Shown here one piece after another: positions 37,961-51,900 of a DNA stretch of 64,000 nt. Within the stretch, counting starts at the first letter, position 1; the number at the start of each line of letters is the position of its first letter. Location: the NCBI GenBank assembly GCA_963854835.1, contig OY978526.1, forward strand, positions 85,612,846 to 85,676,845, read 5' to 3'. The DNA is from Megamerina dolium. Its lineage: Eukaryota; Arthropoda; Insecta; Diptera; Megamerinidae. A model generated the notes under the pieces. It was not told the origin of the DNA and did no database searches. It was given only the letters and a program-made list of their open reading frames with translations. A program made the translations under genes and the position numbers.

Positions 37961-40900
37961 TACATCCATTCCTATTACTGTGTTCCTTACATGAGTCCGG
38001 TAGGTAGGACTTATACTGGATCCAAACGTCCTTTTGGGAGAGTATGTTTCTTCTACTCTGTAACATACCCACCAAAATAACGTAAAATTTGTAATAAAAG
38101 ACAATTTTTTTTTTTTTTTTTTGAAACGTTATGTATGCATGTTTCATGGTTTTTTTATTTTTATTTTGATTTTCTTTATTTTTTTTATTATTCATTTATT
38201 ACGTAAATTTGTTATTATTATTGATTTGATTCACTTGTTTATTTTCTTCTTCTTCTTCTACTTCTGGCATTTTGTTAATGTTTGAATTTGTGATGTTATA
38301 TATCATATTTATTATACTTGAACTAAGTATACGCATTATTCATAGTTTAAAGATTTTGTTTTGTTTTGTTTTTTTTTTTAATATTTCGAAAACTTATGTT
38401 AGCGTTGGTGTTCTGTAACGCTTTTCGCATTAAATTTACATACGTTGTTAAAATGTGCTACATGCAAATACCAAATAAGTACCAGTAGTATGTAAGTACG
38501 AGTATGTCAGTATGCTTGAATTAATAGTATTGCTTAAATTGATCTAAATTGGGCAGCAAAAGTTATTGATTTGCTGCATTTAGATGAAGCGCGAATATTT
38601 GTGTGTGTATGTGTGTGTTATTGTTTTTCAATTCAATTTAATCAATACAAGCATAATGCTGTCTTAATCAAAATTATAGCGTTATTGATTCTCTTGTGCA
38701 TATGGTCTTGCAAAAAATTATGCAATTATTTTCAATCGATTCGCAATAATTTTTTTTTTCAGATTTACCTTTTGTGTTCTAGCTACAGATTTTTAGTGTT
38801 CCATAGTATTGTGATTGCAAGCACATATGCAGCAGATTGTGAATTCCACTTATATATGTTCACTTTTTGTTTTTTGTTTTCAAATTCAATTTTAGTTTCA
38901 GTTTTTATGTAATTCTTTTTAATAACTTTTCAATTTATATGAATATATTTTTATATGTACTATGTATGTGTGTGTGTGTATATTGATTCTAAAAACCGAT
39001 TATAAGTTTTCTCTTTATTTTTTTTATTATTATTATTTTTTTTTTGTATCCACGAAGCTATGTAATTATACAACACATACATCAATTTATTATTATCAAT
39101 ACTATCTTTGTTTGTTTGTTTGTTTGTTTATAAATACAAGTACATATTTGATTCGTTATTGAAAATTAAATATACCTAAGGATCAGTTAGTTATGTATTA
39201 AAATCTTTTGTTTGAATTTATTTGAAGTACAATTTCATTTATTAGCTATTTTGGTTGTGTAATATATTCGTGCTGAATTTGTTGTTGTTGTTGTATTTTT
39301 CTTCTCGTTTCTATCGTTCTAACTAATTTTGTATGCATGTAGTTTTTTTTTAATTCATAGAAATTAAGTTATTCGAAAGAATTTGTTGTATTGTATTATA
39401 AATTGGATATTTTTTTAATAGGTTGTGCTATGTGAAAATTCTTAAAGAATGCAATTAGGATGCATTTTAGGCATCGCACTCGTATATGTATGTATATGAA
39501 TTACATAAAACGATGACATTAACATTCATATTACCATCATTTTACAAATTAACAATTCATAAATTCAACATTATATTCAGGGCAAAACAAAAAATGAGAC
39601 TTCATAATGATGATGATAATAATATAAATGATGCATAATAAATACATGTAATATTTGACTTATAAAATGCTAACAATTATTAAGCAACATAATTTTTTTT
39701 TTTTTTTTAATGTTCTGCTGTGAACATAGTATGAGTATATTATGCACATTTTCAAATTGAATATTGACTATGAGTACTATGAGTTATGAATATTCAATTA
39801 GTACATTCAACATTATCTAAAGCAAATGCTTTTAGATTTCTAGGTGTATATGGAGCAAAAAATCTTGATAAAGGCTTACATCAAATACTTTAATTATATA
39901 TGTATGTAAATATATAGGCTTAGATTGAAGAAAAGAAAAAACAAAACAAAAAAACTCACTTTCATGAGAAATCAAAATGTGGCAGCTTTTAGGCAACAAA
40001 TTCTTAATTTCAGTTAATTTCTTTCTTATGTCTTAATAATTTTTCGTATAAAAATAATATTTTGCATTAATAATTAATGTCATTTCCATCGAAATATTCA
40101 ATAATATGAGGCAAAAAAATAAAGGTAGAAGCACAATTCGACTTAAATAATATGTAAATACAAATATGCAGCAAATCGAAATAATTTCACAGTTGAACTA
40201 CATTAATTGTTTTAGTAACTAACAACATTTCTTCTATTTTTGACATTAAGCCGCCAATATGAATGTTTATTATCTGATTCGTACTCTTACTCTTCTATTT
40301 AGTAATTTTTGTATTTCGGCAAATTTTTTATAATTTCTATAAAGTGAAGTGATTTTTAGTTATTGCAAGTGGTGTTACCAAAAGTTTATCTCATGTATTT
40401 TTTTTTTGTTTTTCTCTAAATTTATTGTATGCAAGTATTTTTATTTTTCATTAATTTTCATTTTATTGGACGGGTCATCTTGTCGCTATTGTAATGAGAA
40501 TGACCATGATACTGTGATACTAATGGCTGATGAGATAGAGAGAAATACAGAATTAGTGTGTGTCTGTGTGTGTGTTTTGTTTGCGTATGCTTTTTGGTTT
40601 TTTTTTTTCTTTTTTTTTTAATAAGTGTAAATTGATATTCAAATTGGCTGCTAATGCATATTGGCTTTATTCGTTTTTTTTTTAGTTAATTAGTTATTGT
40701 AGTTATTTCATTAATTCGAAAAGTATACGTGTAGATATATATATGTATATACTTTATGAATATAAGTATATAGAGAGAGTGAGAGTTTTATTAGACTTAG
40801 ATTAATAACTTTTAACGCTGCTGTGGCGGCTACCCTGTTCGCTTTTGAAGAGCTCTCGTGCTTTTGCATTCTATATATGTGTGTGTGTGTGTGTGTTTAT

Positions 40901-41000
40901 TTAGGTTTGGTATATATATGTGTGTGTGTGTATATTTTATCAACGTTTAAGCATATGGGAAGTTTTGCCCAATTTTGACTACGAAAAGTGCTAACATTGA
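37961..41000. other. Intergenic DNA between the convergent genes; no gene seen
   Basis: AT-rich with many T, TA and GT runs (for example near 38103-38121, 38948-38970, 39112-39130 and 40880-40930). Nothing with a recognisable product. Confidence 0.6.
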
Positions 41001-41154
41001 GTTAGTAAAAAACAAACCTTTAACATTTCTACAAATTTTTGCTTTCTAATTGGAAAAACTTCAATGGAATATTCGATAAATATAGTATACTGTAGAAATA
41101 TAATCATAACCATCAACTTTCAGCTTGATAACTTTATATTTACGTGCACAAAAT

Positions 41155-42130
41155 GCAAAAGCATACATACAAAAGCATAAACTTGTATGAAAGGTAGGTG
41201 TGCGTTTTATTCGATCCATCCCATTTTCAAAAATATTTAGTAATTAGTACTTATTACTAATTAGTATCAATTTTTAGCTTGATATATTTATCTTTTTACT
41301 GCGAGAAATGTGAAAACATACAATCATCATCATACTTTTGTATGGGAGGTAGGCGTAATTTTCATGCGCTTACGCTCATTTTCGAATATGTCAATTTTGT
41401 GAGCAGAATAACTTTTTGTGCCCAATTTAAGTACGTTGGCATTTTATTTTCGTGCGTAAAGTGTGAAAAGGCTTTTAAAGAATATACTTTCGTATGGAAG
41501 GTAGGCGTGGTTTTCTTCGGATTTCAGCCATTTTATAGCGCATCTATTCTGTGTTTAAAATAACTTTATATGCTCAATTTTAGTTTATTAGCTCTATATT
41601 TTCCCGAATAAAGTGTGAAAAAGCTCTTCAAGAATATACTTTTGTATGGAAGGTAGGCGTAGCTTTCTTCGGATTTCAGCCATTTTGTAGCACACCTATT
41701 CTGTGCTCAAAGTAACTTCATATGCACAATTTCAGTTTATTAGCTCTATATTTTCCCGAATAAAGTGTGAAAAAGCTCTTCAAGAATATACCTTTGTATG
41801 GAAGCTAGGCTTAGTTTTCTTCGGATTTCAGCCATTTTATAGCGCATCTATTCTGTGTTTAAAATAACTTTATATGCTCAATTTTAGTTTATTAGCTCTA
41901 TATTTTCCCGAGTAAAGTGTGAAAAAGCTCTTCAAGAATATACCTTTGTATGGAAGCTAGGCTTGGTTTTCTTCGGATTTCAGCCATTTTATAGCGCATC
42001 TATTCTGTGCTCAAAATAACTCTATATGCTCAATTTTAGTTTATTAGCTCTATATTTTCCCGAGTAAAGTGTGAAAATGGTCTTCAAGAATATACTTTTG
42101 TATGGAAGGTAGGTGTGGTTTTCGTTGGTG
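41155..42130. repeat. 152-bp tandem repeat array, about seven units
   Basis: The landmark GTGTGAAAA or its variant recurs at 41155, 41308, 41461, 41613, 41765, 41917 and 42069, a spacing of 152-153 bp. Each unit carries a CTTTTGTATGGAAGGTAGGCG-like block and TTTATTAGCTCTATATTTTC. The central units are almost identical and the outer ones diverged. The array ends about 440 bp from the MDM1-like stop. Confidence 0.93.
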
Positions 42131-42448
42131 AAAACAAGCTTATATATCAACTCGATAGTTCTATTATTACGGCAGTTATCGTGCCAACAGACAGACAAAG
42201 AGAAAGGCAAACAGGCAGACATAGCTAAATAACTCAAATCGTGATTATGATCAGTAATATAAACATACTTTTTTATCAGGGTAGGGTATAGTGAAATGGA
42301 TACTAGTTGCTGAGTCAATATTTTGTAAAATAGATGATAAAAATATTTTCATAATTTCATAATTTGATAAGTAAATTAGGCAAATTTTCCCATAGTGCAT
42401 TCAATCAGAGTGAATTTCAATTAATCGTATTATCGAATATATTTCTGC

Positions 42449-42454
42449 TTTATT
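42449..42454 (-). terminator. Candidate polyadenylation signal of the MDM1-like gene
   Basis: AATAAA on the minus strand, about 120 bp past the stop. Several other AT-rich hexamers occur farther on, so this is only a candidate. Confidence 0.35.
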
Positions 42455-42572
42455 ATGTATATGTGTATTAATAGAGAGTAGGCATGTATGGGTTTGTAGA
42501 ATTGGAATTGCGACTAGATAATTGTTAGGTTATGTATGTAGTAAAAAATGTAGATGTCAATCAATGAGATGA

Positions 42573-42985
42573 TTAGACCTTATCCTCTTTATTGCCACCC
42601 CAAAATTTGTCGAAGCGGTCACGAGCCTTTTCTAAAACATCATTTGCCGTGGTGCGTGCAGTTGATGCTGTATTTGTTGTTGTCGATGTTGATGATGAAG
42701 AGGTATTGCCTCCGCCGCCGCTGCCGCCGCCGCCACTGCTGCTACTGCCACCACCCATAATACCCATAGCAATGTCCATATCAAAACTGGGATCATCAAG
42801 GCAACGCAATGTTGAGCCGGGCACTGGTTTGGCCTCATAACGTGGTAGACCACCAGAGCCGGCAGTTGGTTGTGATGTTGTCAATATAACTGCTTTGCCA
42901 GCAGCTGAAGTTGGACTAATGCTGCTGCTGATGCTGTTGCTTATCATTGATTTGGGTTCACCATCATGATCGGCATGTTTCCAGG
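42573..42985 (-). CDS. MDM1-like terminal exon with FWG C-terminus
   Basis: A 413-bp exon with acceptor GAGCACAG and TAA stop at 42573-42575. It encodes AWKHADHDGEPKSMIS, a Gly/Ser run (about 42700-42745) and the C-terminal helix NDVLEKARDRFDKFWGG. Vertebrate MDM1 ends with a comparable basic helix and FWG, which supports the identification. Confidence 0.85.
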
Positions 42986-45900
42986 CTGTGCTCGCATCAA
43001 GTATATGTGTGTGTATGTGTGTGTATGCGTGAGTGTGTGTGTGTATGCGGGGAGGGGGGAAAGTTTTGAAAGTGTTACGAAAAGCGTTCATTCATTTGAT
43101 TTAGCTGATGTGATGAGTAGCGAATTTTTTAGAAGCTTTTTGGTATTTTTTTTTTTTTTTTTGGTTTTGTAATGGAATTTTGAAGCGTTCTTAAAGCTTA
43201 CCATCCATCTTGGCTTGTTCGGTTAGTTGTGGAGGTGCCGATTGTGGAGGTGGCGGTGGCTTTTCGACCGGTGTCGATGCCTTTATTTCGCTCTGTGGCC
43301 GACTATAGTTTTCTCCTAGAGTACAAACAATACACACAGTCAGTCATATGCATAATATCGTAAAAAGAAATCCATTATTTTTCCAATAGATGGCTTTAGT
43401 AAACTGTATCTCGCGTTGTATAAGTGTGATCGGATTTCGCACTTATACAACTTATTCATTAGAAAGATAGGATTTCCTACTAAATAAACTTTTCAGGCAG
43501 TTTTGTGATTGCTGGACTCAGTATTGTTTGAGCACGCGTCAAAGATGGACACCAGTAGAGAGAAAATACGCCATATTTTACAGTTGTTCATCGATAAAGG
43601 CGAAAACCCAAGCCAGACGGAAGAAAATGTGAATAGTGTTTATGGTCCTGGCTATGGTTTATGGACGTCTGGCTTGCGTTTTCACTTTATCGAAGAAAAA
43701 CTGTAAAATATGGAGTATTTTCTTTTTACTGTTGTCCATCTTTGACAGCCAATCACGTGCAATTTTGGTTTCGTCGATTCCGTTTCCGATAAAAATAGGA
43801 GCTAAACATTGCACAAAAATTCATGTGGAACCATTCAAATAAGGCTGGATACAAAAAGAAGCTCGATGTATGGGTGCCACACGAGTTAACGCAAAAAAAC
43901 CTCATGGACCGAATTTCCATCTGCGAATCGTTGCTGCATCGCACAACAAAATCATTCCATTTCTGAAGCGGATGGTTACTGGTGATGAAAAGTGGGTCAC
44001 TTACGACATCGTCAAGCAAAAACGATCGTGGTCGAATCACGGTGAGCAGGCGCAAACGGAGGCCAAGCCAGGATTGACGGAAGGATTTTCTATGTGTTTG
44101 GTGGGATTTGCAGGGCATCATCTACTATGAGTTGCTCCCCTATGGCCAAACACTTAATTCGGACCTGTACTGTCAACAATTGGACCGTCTGAAAAAAGTA
44201 ATCGCCCAGAAACGGCCAGCTTTGGCCAATAGGAGAGGAATTGTGTTTCATCAGGACAACGTCAGACCACACACATCGATATTGACTCGCCAGAAGCTCC
44301 GTTAGCTTAGTTGGGAGGTTCATATGCATCCATCTTATAGTCCGGCGGCGGCACCAAGTGATTCCTAACTGTTCCTGTGTATGGCGAATGGCATTATGAA
44401 ATTACCTTCAAAATGGCACAACAAGTTATCGAACAAGACGGTGCATATTTGACCTAAATCGGATCATTCTAACTATGCTAAATAAAATCCGCAATTTAAT
44501 GCAAAAATAATGGATTTCTTTTTACTAGACCTTAGATAATGTGCAGTGAAATTACCTTCTTTAACATTTTGTGTCACAGTAAATGTTTTCCCTGTATCCA
44601 ATGGTACTGTCCAGTTGACTGGGTCTGGAGAGCGCATTAATATTTGTTCGGGCGATTTAACACGTGTAGGCTCTGGTGGCGACTTGACAATAGGCTCATC
44701 AGGCACCTCAGTTGCTGGCTGAGGACTATAGCTGGAGATTGAGACGGCCGTTTCACGACCGCCATCTTCGCCATCACCTAAGAATAACACAAACGTATAG
44801 ATAATTCCAATATTCGGCTTTAAATTTACACAATCTTCTTCTTCTTCATTTTTATTATTATTATTATTGTTATTAATCATCACGCTATGAACAAGAAGAG
44901 AGCGCGCGCATCTCATATGGATGATAATTTCATATTTGTAAAAGCAAATTTTATGATTAGGATTTCAAATTGAACCAAAAGAAAAAAAATGAAGATAAAC
45001 TTAAATTTATAAATAATAAAATACTATTGAATGTAAGCTTAGTAAAAAAGCTCCAACATGGTTAGAAAAGAATACGAAACAAAAATAGATAATATTAAAT
45101 AGAAGATGAGAGCATAATAATTGGTATAGCATGCCTTATAATATATATATTTTTAAAAAAAAAGTATAACATTCACAAAATGACGCTGTATTAGTAGTTC
45201 ACATAACAAAAAAATTATAATCATAATATTAAGCAAGCCCAAAAATGCACATGTTCTAACTATAGTCACTCAATACAGTTGAACAACAATAAATTCGATT
45301 CTCTGTAAATAACACTAACAAACACTAAAGAACATATACATTTATTCTACAGGTATATGTATATGTATGTATGGAGGTATGTATGTATGTACATTAGAAC
45401 AACAACACAATTAGATATAACTATATTCAAATGATGATGATGATGATGATGATTACAACGATGATTAAAATATTTTGTGGAATTTAAAATGTACACTTGG
45501 ATGTATGCATGTACGAGTATGTAGACATATGCATGTATGTGTGTATGTATGTAAGCAGCCAAAGCGACTGAGCAACTCTTAATGGGTCTGAAATGATGGT
45601 CATGTTGGTAGGTAGGCACCAAATATACTTAACATTAACGATGATATGTATGTAGGTACTGGTTGGTGCAAGTAAGTATATATATGCTTTCTATATGGAC
45701 ACTATATTGATAATACAACAACAACAACTGCGTCAAAATACTGCCACCGAATAGATAGAACACTCCACAAAATATTTTAAATTAATTAATTTTTTTTTTC
45801 AATCAACGAGTTAGTTAGTTAGTAGTTAGTAATTGGAATTTAATTAGTAGTACGTGTATTACGAGAAAAACGAAACATAATTACAAAAGTGTGTTTGTTG

Positions 45901-48900
45901 GGTTATTATTAGTAGTATGTGTGTATGTGTATGTGTTTGACGTTTGTACAATTTGCAACATTTATTCAACAATATCAACCAATATCAATTTATGAATTCG
46001 TAGTACAAACGATTGCCATCTTACTCACTTTCAGCCAATTTATTATCCTGACCTGGCACCGCTAAACGATTTACTGTTGCAGCTGGGACACCATTTACCG
46101 ATGGTGCACCAGTGCCGCTGATACCGCCGTTATCGCCACTGCCATCAAAGTTTAATTTGTCACCAGTGGTGGCTGGTAAATTGATCGTTGAACTGATACC
46201 GCTGCCAATAATTGATTTAGGACGTGGTTTGGCAAGCTTATTTAAACTATTACCAACAACACCAACACCACCACCACCACCACTACCACTACCACCACTA
46301 CCACCACTACGTCTGATATTACTAATGTTTAATTTATCTTTGTCTTTCTTGCGCATTTGAGGCGTATATGGCACTTTGTTATTCATTATTACATTCGATT
46401 GTGATGATTGTGATTGATTTGCATGAAGTTGATTTGCAGCTCTACCGCTAGAAGGTAAGGAACTACTTTTCGAACGGGAATGTAATGTTGTGGTGGATAA
46501 TAGGGTGGCTATAAAAACGTAAACGTAAAGAATAATCATTTAACTATTTCATCATATTTGTACATACACACACATGCAGTTCTATGTATGTACGTACGAA
46601 CCTATGTATATAGTAGATAATTTCAAAAATAAATATTGGAAATAGGTAATGTAAAAATTGAATTGAATTGAAAAAAAAACGAATTAAATAATCAAAAGTA
46701 CAGGTATATACATATGCATCTTTTCGACTACACATTCAATATATGTATGTATGCAGATATATTTGTATGTATGTTTGTACGAATGTGTTTGTATGCAATT
46801 CTACTACGAACTTTTGTTGTTGGCATTACTTATTGCATATGCAATGGCATGTATGCTTGTATGCTTGTGTGTGAGTATGAAAATCAATGTCAGTTGAATT
46901 GTTTTCAATATGTCAGTACAGTGATGGAAATTCATATAAATTCAAATCAACATACAGTGTATGAAAATGCGGCGAAAAATAACGAAAAATGAGTAAACTT
47001 GAATGGTAAATAATAGCAGTATTCTCAATAATTAAATTATATTTATATGTAATTCAATTTGCACATTTTCTGATAGAGACAATCACACAAAACGTGTGAT
47101 TTCTACGTGTGGATTCGATTTCAATAATTATTGGATTCGATTTCAATGGAAATTCAAGCCTTCGCTAACTTAACTCTCTCAACTATGTCATAATCGTTAT
47201 TTATACTTTTTGAAAAGTCAAGTCAAGTCAATAAATTCAAAGCTCCATAACGTTTACTGGAAAAATCTTTGAAAAATATGTGCCTGATTTAATTTTGGAT
47301 TTGATTTCTGGAAATCTAGATTTAAGCTTCAATGCTGGCACTTTTTTATAAGCAAGCAATGAGTTTAAGTCGCACACGTGCCACACTGCAGCCTTAGAAA
47401 TTCTGACTGGACTCACTCCTTTACATCTCATGGTCAAAAGGACGGCAATCGGTGCGGCACTAAGGCTGCCCAATCTATCTAATCTTAATGAAGGCATTCT
47501 CACAGGACATGCAAAGATCCTGAACACTGTTTAGGACGACCGACTGTCTTCAACGACCAGTCGGCTTGGAGGAGTAGCGAAATGGTCTCGAAAGGCTAGT
47601 TGTGGTACACTAATGGATCTAAGACGGCAAATGGCAGTGCGGGGGTGGGAATTGTTGGACCAAGATTTCGGAGAGCAATCGCAATGGGGAAAATAGCTTT
47701 CAGCTTTCAGGCGGAGGTCCATACCTTAGAGGTATGTGCGAGAGAATGCATACGTAAGGTCACCCGTGATACACAAAATATGCATCCTCTCGGATAGTCA
47801 GGCGGCTCTAAAAACCCTGGCAAAATTCTCGTTTCAATTGAGGCTGATTTGGGAATGTTTTAAACTTCTCAATGCCCTGGCAGCAAAGAATCCTGTCACC
47901 CTCATGTAGGTGCCAGGACATGAGCGCCACGAGGGAAACGAAATGGCTGACTCCCTTACAGAGGAGGGCTCAAGCACTTCTTTCATTGGACCAGAGCCCT
48001 TCTGTGGGGTTACAAACAGTTTCATAAACAACTTGATATGTGAAAGGGAGAATGAGGATCTACTCGACTACTGGAGAGCCCAAACAAGCATGCGGCAGTC
48101 GAAGAGACTTATTGATCCCGCACATGCTAGGGTGGACGCTGTTGTTAACCTGAGCAGAAATGACATACAACTATATACAGAGCTGCTCACTGGGCACTGT
48201 AGACTCAATTACCATATGAAGAAAATAGGTGTAGTAGATAACGATACCTGTCGACTCTGGCATGAGGAGCAGGAAACATCGGAACATATTTTATGCAGCG
48301 GTTACCTAGGTAATGTAATCTTGACTTCAAGCCACATAGGTAAAATCAAGCCCACAGCAGTTATAATATTTTTAAATAGTCTAGAATTGTTTTAGTTGGA
48401 CAATAGTCGCACAAAAGATCTTTTATGTCGCAGTAATAATTAACGCAAACAATTTATATGACAGCTATATGTAAAATAAATTTCACTAAAAAATATCATT
48501 CGGCTAAAAAGTTATTGGACTTAAACTGCTGCTCAAAACAGATACATCAAATCACCGGATTTTCAGAAAATGAGAAAAAATACCGCTTGGTATTTTTACC
48601 ACATTACATGCGCTTGGAATTATTCGAATAATTTGGTTAATCGAATAGTTATTCGAACGAGCAATCGCTTCTCTTCGATTATTCGAATAATTGTTAAACT
48701 GCGATTATTCGGATAATCGACGATGAACGATTATTTGAATATAAGTAATCGAAGCCTGAAGACTAAAGTACGCTCGAACGCATCACTCATGAAGACAGGA
48801 TTAAAATAAAGTCATTTAAGTGACAAAACTCGTTTCATGTTATTTTCATCTTAAATGTATCAAGACTAATGTCAGAATGGTCGTACAACAAAAGTGTAAT

Positions 48901-51900
48901 GGTTTCTGCTGACTAAAGAGGACTAGTTCGTCGAAGTTCTATCGTAAATGTACTCATGACCTTCCGTCAGTAACAATTTTCCAAAAATGCTTCTTAAAAG
49001 AGCTCTGTGAGAAAACTAAGTTAAAGTGATGTCACAAGTATTCTGCCGTTGGGGACCCGCTAATATAAGTAGGTCCCTTCTAATGCTGTCCAAATTTAAC
49101 ATGCACAACAGTATTGGAAGAGGAGCTCGGTGGTATCACAATAGGCCTTTCTAGCCTAAGTGTGTCCTCTCAAAGAGAGGGCAGCCACATAACTTAACCT
49201 AATCTTTACCATAGTGTTTCTAGAAGTCAAAGTTGTTTTCTTTATTTTCCAGCAAGTTCTTTCTTTTGAAAAGAAAATATTGAAATTCTCAATTGGACAG
49301 CTAGAGATTAACTTAAGCCAAAATATGAATTTAGGTCATTCAAATATGTTAAAGATTTTCAAACTAAGCTTAGAAAAAAAGGCATGGATAAAAAACTTTA
49401 AAATTTAATCGATTCAATGCCAAAAAGAGTACTCAAAGTACTTTACAATTACTGCACCACCAAAAATATTAACAAAAGTAACTTAGAATATCTTTCAAAT
49501 GATTCATAGGTCGTGTGTTGGATTTTTCCTTCGAACGATGCCCATCCGTCGACAAGCAATTGGCAATTCTTCTGAGAGTAATAATTTGGCATCAAAACAT
49601 TTCGAAAAGAGCTCTAGAATAGTGATGTCGCATGGGATTTGGTATTCGAAACCGGCGAATATAGATAGATCCATTCTAATACTATCCAAAAATTTATCAC
49701 GCACACTTCATCTAGTATTCCTGTATTATGGAGGGCTCTTAGTATCATATGTGGTTTGTGTACTTTCGTAATTTTGAACTTTATTCTCAGCTTGGTTTCG
49801 TCCACATTATCTAAACTCAGCTAAGTATATGGAATTAAACTAAAGTTAAAAATATTATAAATATTTTTTTGAGAGTCAGTAAATTCTGAAATTATAATTG
49901 AAAAAAGAAACGTTTATAAGTTTAATAAAATAATGAAAATATTTGATTGATTTTATAAGAACATCCACCACTGTATGTAACGTATGTATGTATGTAATTT
50001 CTAAACACAACATTAAATTTTGTTTCACTGTTTTATTTATATCATATAATTTGATAGACACCGATTCATGAACTGAAATGATGATGTGATATATCCTAAA
50101 ATATGTTTGTATGAGTAGTTTTGCTATCAATCATGCCAAACTACAGATTTCATAACAACTCACCATTACACAAAGATAGAGAGAGTCAGAGACAGAGAGA
50201 CAGATAGTTACAGAGAGAGACAGAGAATTAGAGTACAGAGTGTGAGACAGAGCGAAAGAGTATCAAATCAAAGTTAAATAAAAAAAAAATGAAAAATTCA
50301 ATTGATCGAAATTATGAAACGTAGATGTATGTAAGTATATATACGAGTATGTATGTATATATCTATGTATGTATGTATTTACGTATAAAATGTTGCCAAC
50401 ACTTAACTAGAGAGCTTCACTAATAATGCCTGCTCTGCTAAAAACACGCACACATGTAGTACGGACGGGATGGGAAATGCACAATGTATGTGATACTTAT
50501 GTTTGATCCTATGTATGATGAGCCGAATCTAATGGATATGATGATGTACATATATGTATGTATAAGGTATAAGTAATCAAAATCAGAAAATTATTTAACA
50601 TAATTTTATAAAATACTCTTTGAATCAAATGGGGGGTGGGGGGAGTTAAAAACAAAAAACAACAAATGAAAAACAGGAAAAATCATATTTGTAGCTCTGC
50701 GTATTGCACTGGCATTGCATTGGCAACAACTCTCTACTTACATGGGCGTGCTTTACGCTCAACAGATGCTCCGGATGCTGACAAGGTTGTTGTTGTTGCT
50801 GCTGCTGTCGTCGACGACGCTGCCGTTGATGCAGAGGTTATTGGTGGTTTCTTGGCGCCTGATGATAATCGACCTGTAGCAGGTGCTGTACTCGCCGAGC
50901 GTAATTGACGTTTGGGCGATTCATTTTGAATAACGCCAGGACCAACTGATTGTGAGCGTACTTTTTTATTATTGTGGTGGTTGTTGTTGTTGTTGTTGTG
51001 AGTTATATGGTAGAAGGGAATTTGTTTTATTTGGAATTGATTCAATTCGATGTTATGAAATTATTAATTTGATTAATTTTGTGATTGGTGAAAACGGAAA
51101 TAAAGAAAAAAAAAAAATTAAACGGACAACAATTCATCGAAACATAACATTCAACTAATGTAATGTACTACAAGAAAAGTGGTGATTTTATATCGACAAG
51201 TTTCATCTCTCTATATGTAGGTATTTATTTGCAAACCGCTTCATGGATGACTATCACTGAGTTGGAGCCTACATATCTAAATATGTATGTATATATGCAA
51301 GTATATACAATCGAACCTATTTACTTGTAAGCTAACTTTCTCTATTCTCACATTATATATACATTAGTTAGAACTATTATTAGGTACAAGTGTTATCTTG
51401 TGAGCAAGGGTATTTAATTTTTATATGATACACTTCTAGCCACCTTTTCGATCCTTTTTTTTCATTTACAGATGAAATATAATATAGTTTGGTTTGATAG
51501 TGAAATTAAAAAAAAAAAAAATTGCGTTAAATAATAACATAGTGCATTGAAGAGAGGACAAAAAAATAAGCATTTTACAATTATTTGTTTCATTTTTTTT
51601 TTTTTTTTGGTTTTAGCGTCACAAGCATTTCAAAAGAAATATTCAAACAGAAAATAGTGCGCAACCAATGAAATTTAACAAACGAACAAACCGAAAAAAA
51701 GTGCAAAGAACACAGCAAAATTTGCAATAATTTTTCAAATTTTGCAAATTATAATAAACGTGTAAAATGTTTTTCAATACAATTCTCATAGATGGTTTTT
51801 CTTGTTCTTTTCGTGTGTATGTGTGTGTTTGTGTGAAGTTAAAAATATAGTGCATTAAATTATGCTGCCGTCTTTTGACTCATAAGCGAACAAATAGAGG

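Noticed and set aside
41155..42130. Regular repeats as a CRISPR-like array
   Set aside because: The whole 152-bp unit repeats with no unique spacers, and the genome is animal. It is a minisatellite.
42592..42840. Pro/Val-rich + strand ORF
   Set aside because: Antisense shadow of the terminal MDM1-like exon.
46112..46360. Pro-rich + strand ORF
   Set aside because: Antisense shadow of the Gly/Ser-rich MDM1-like exon at 46029-46508.
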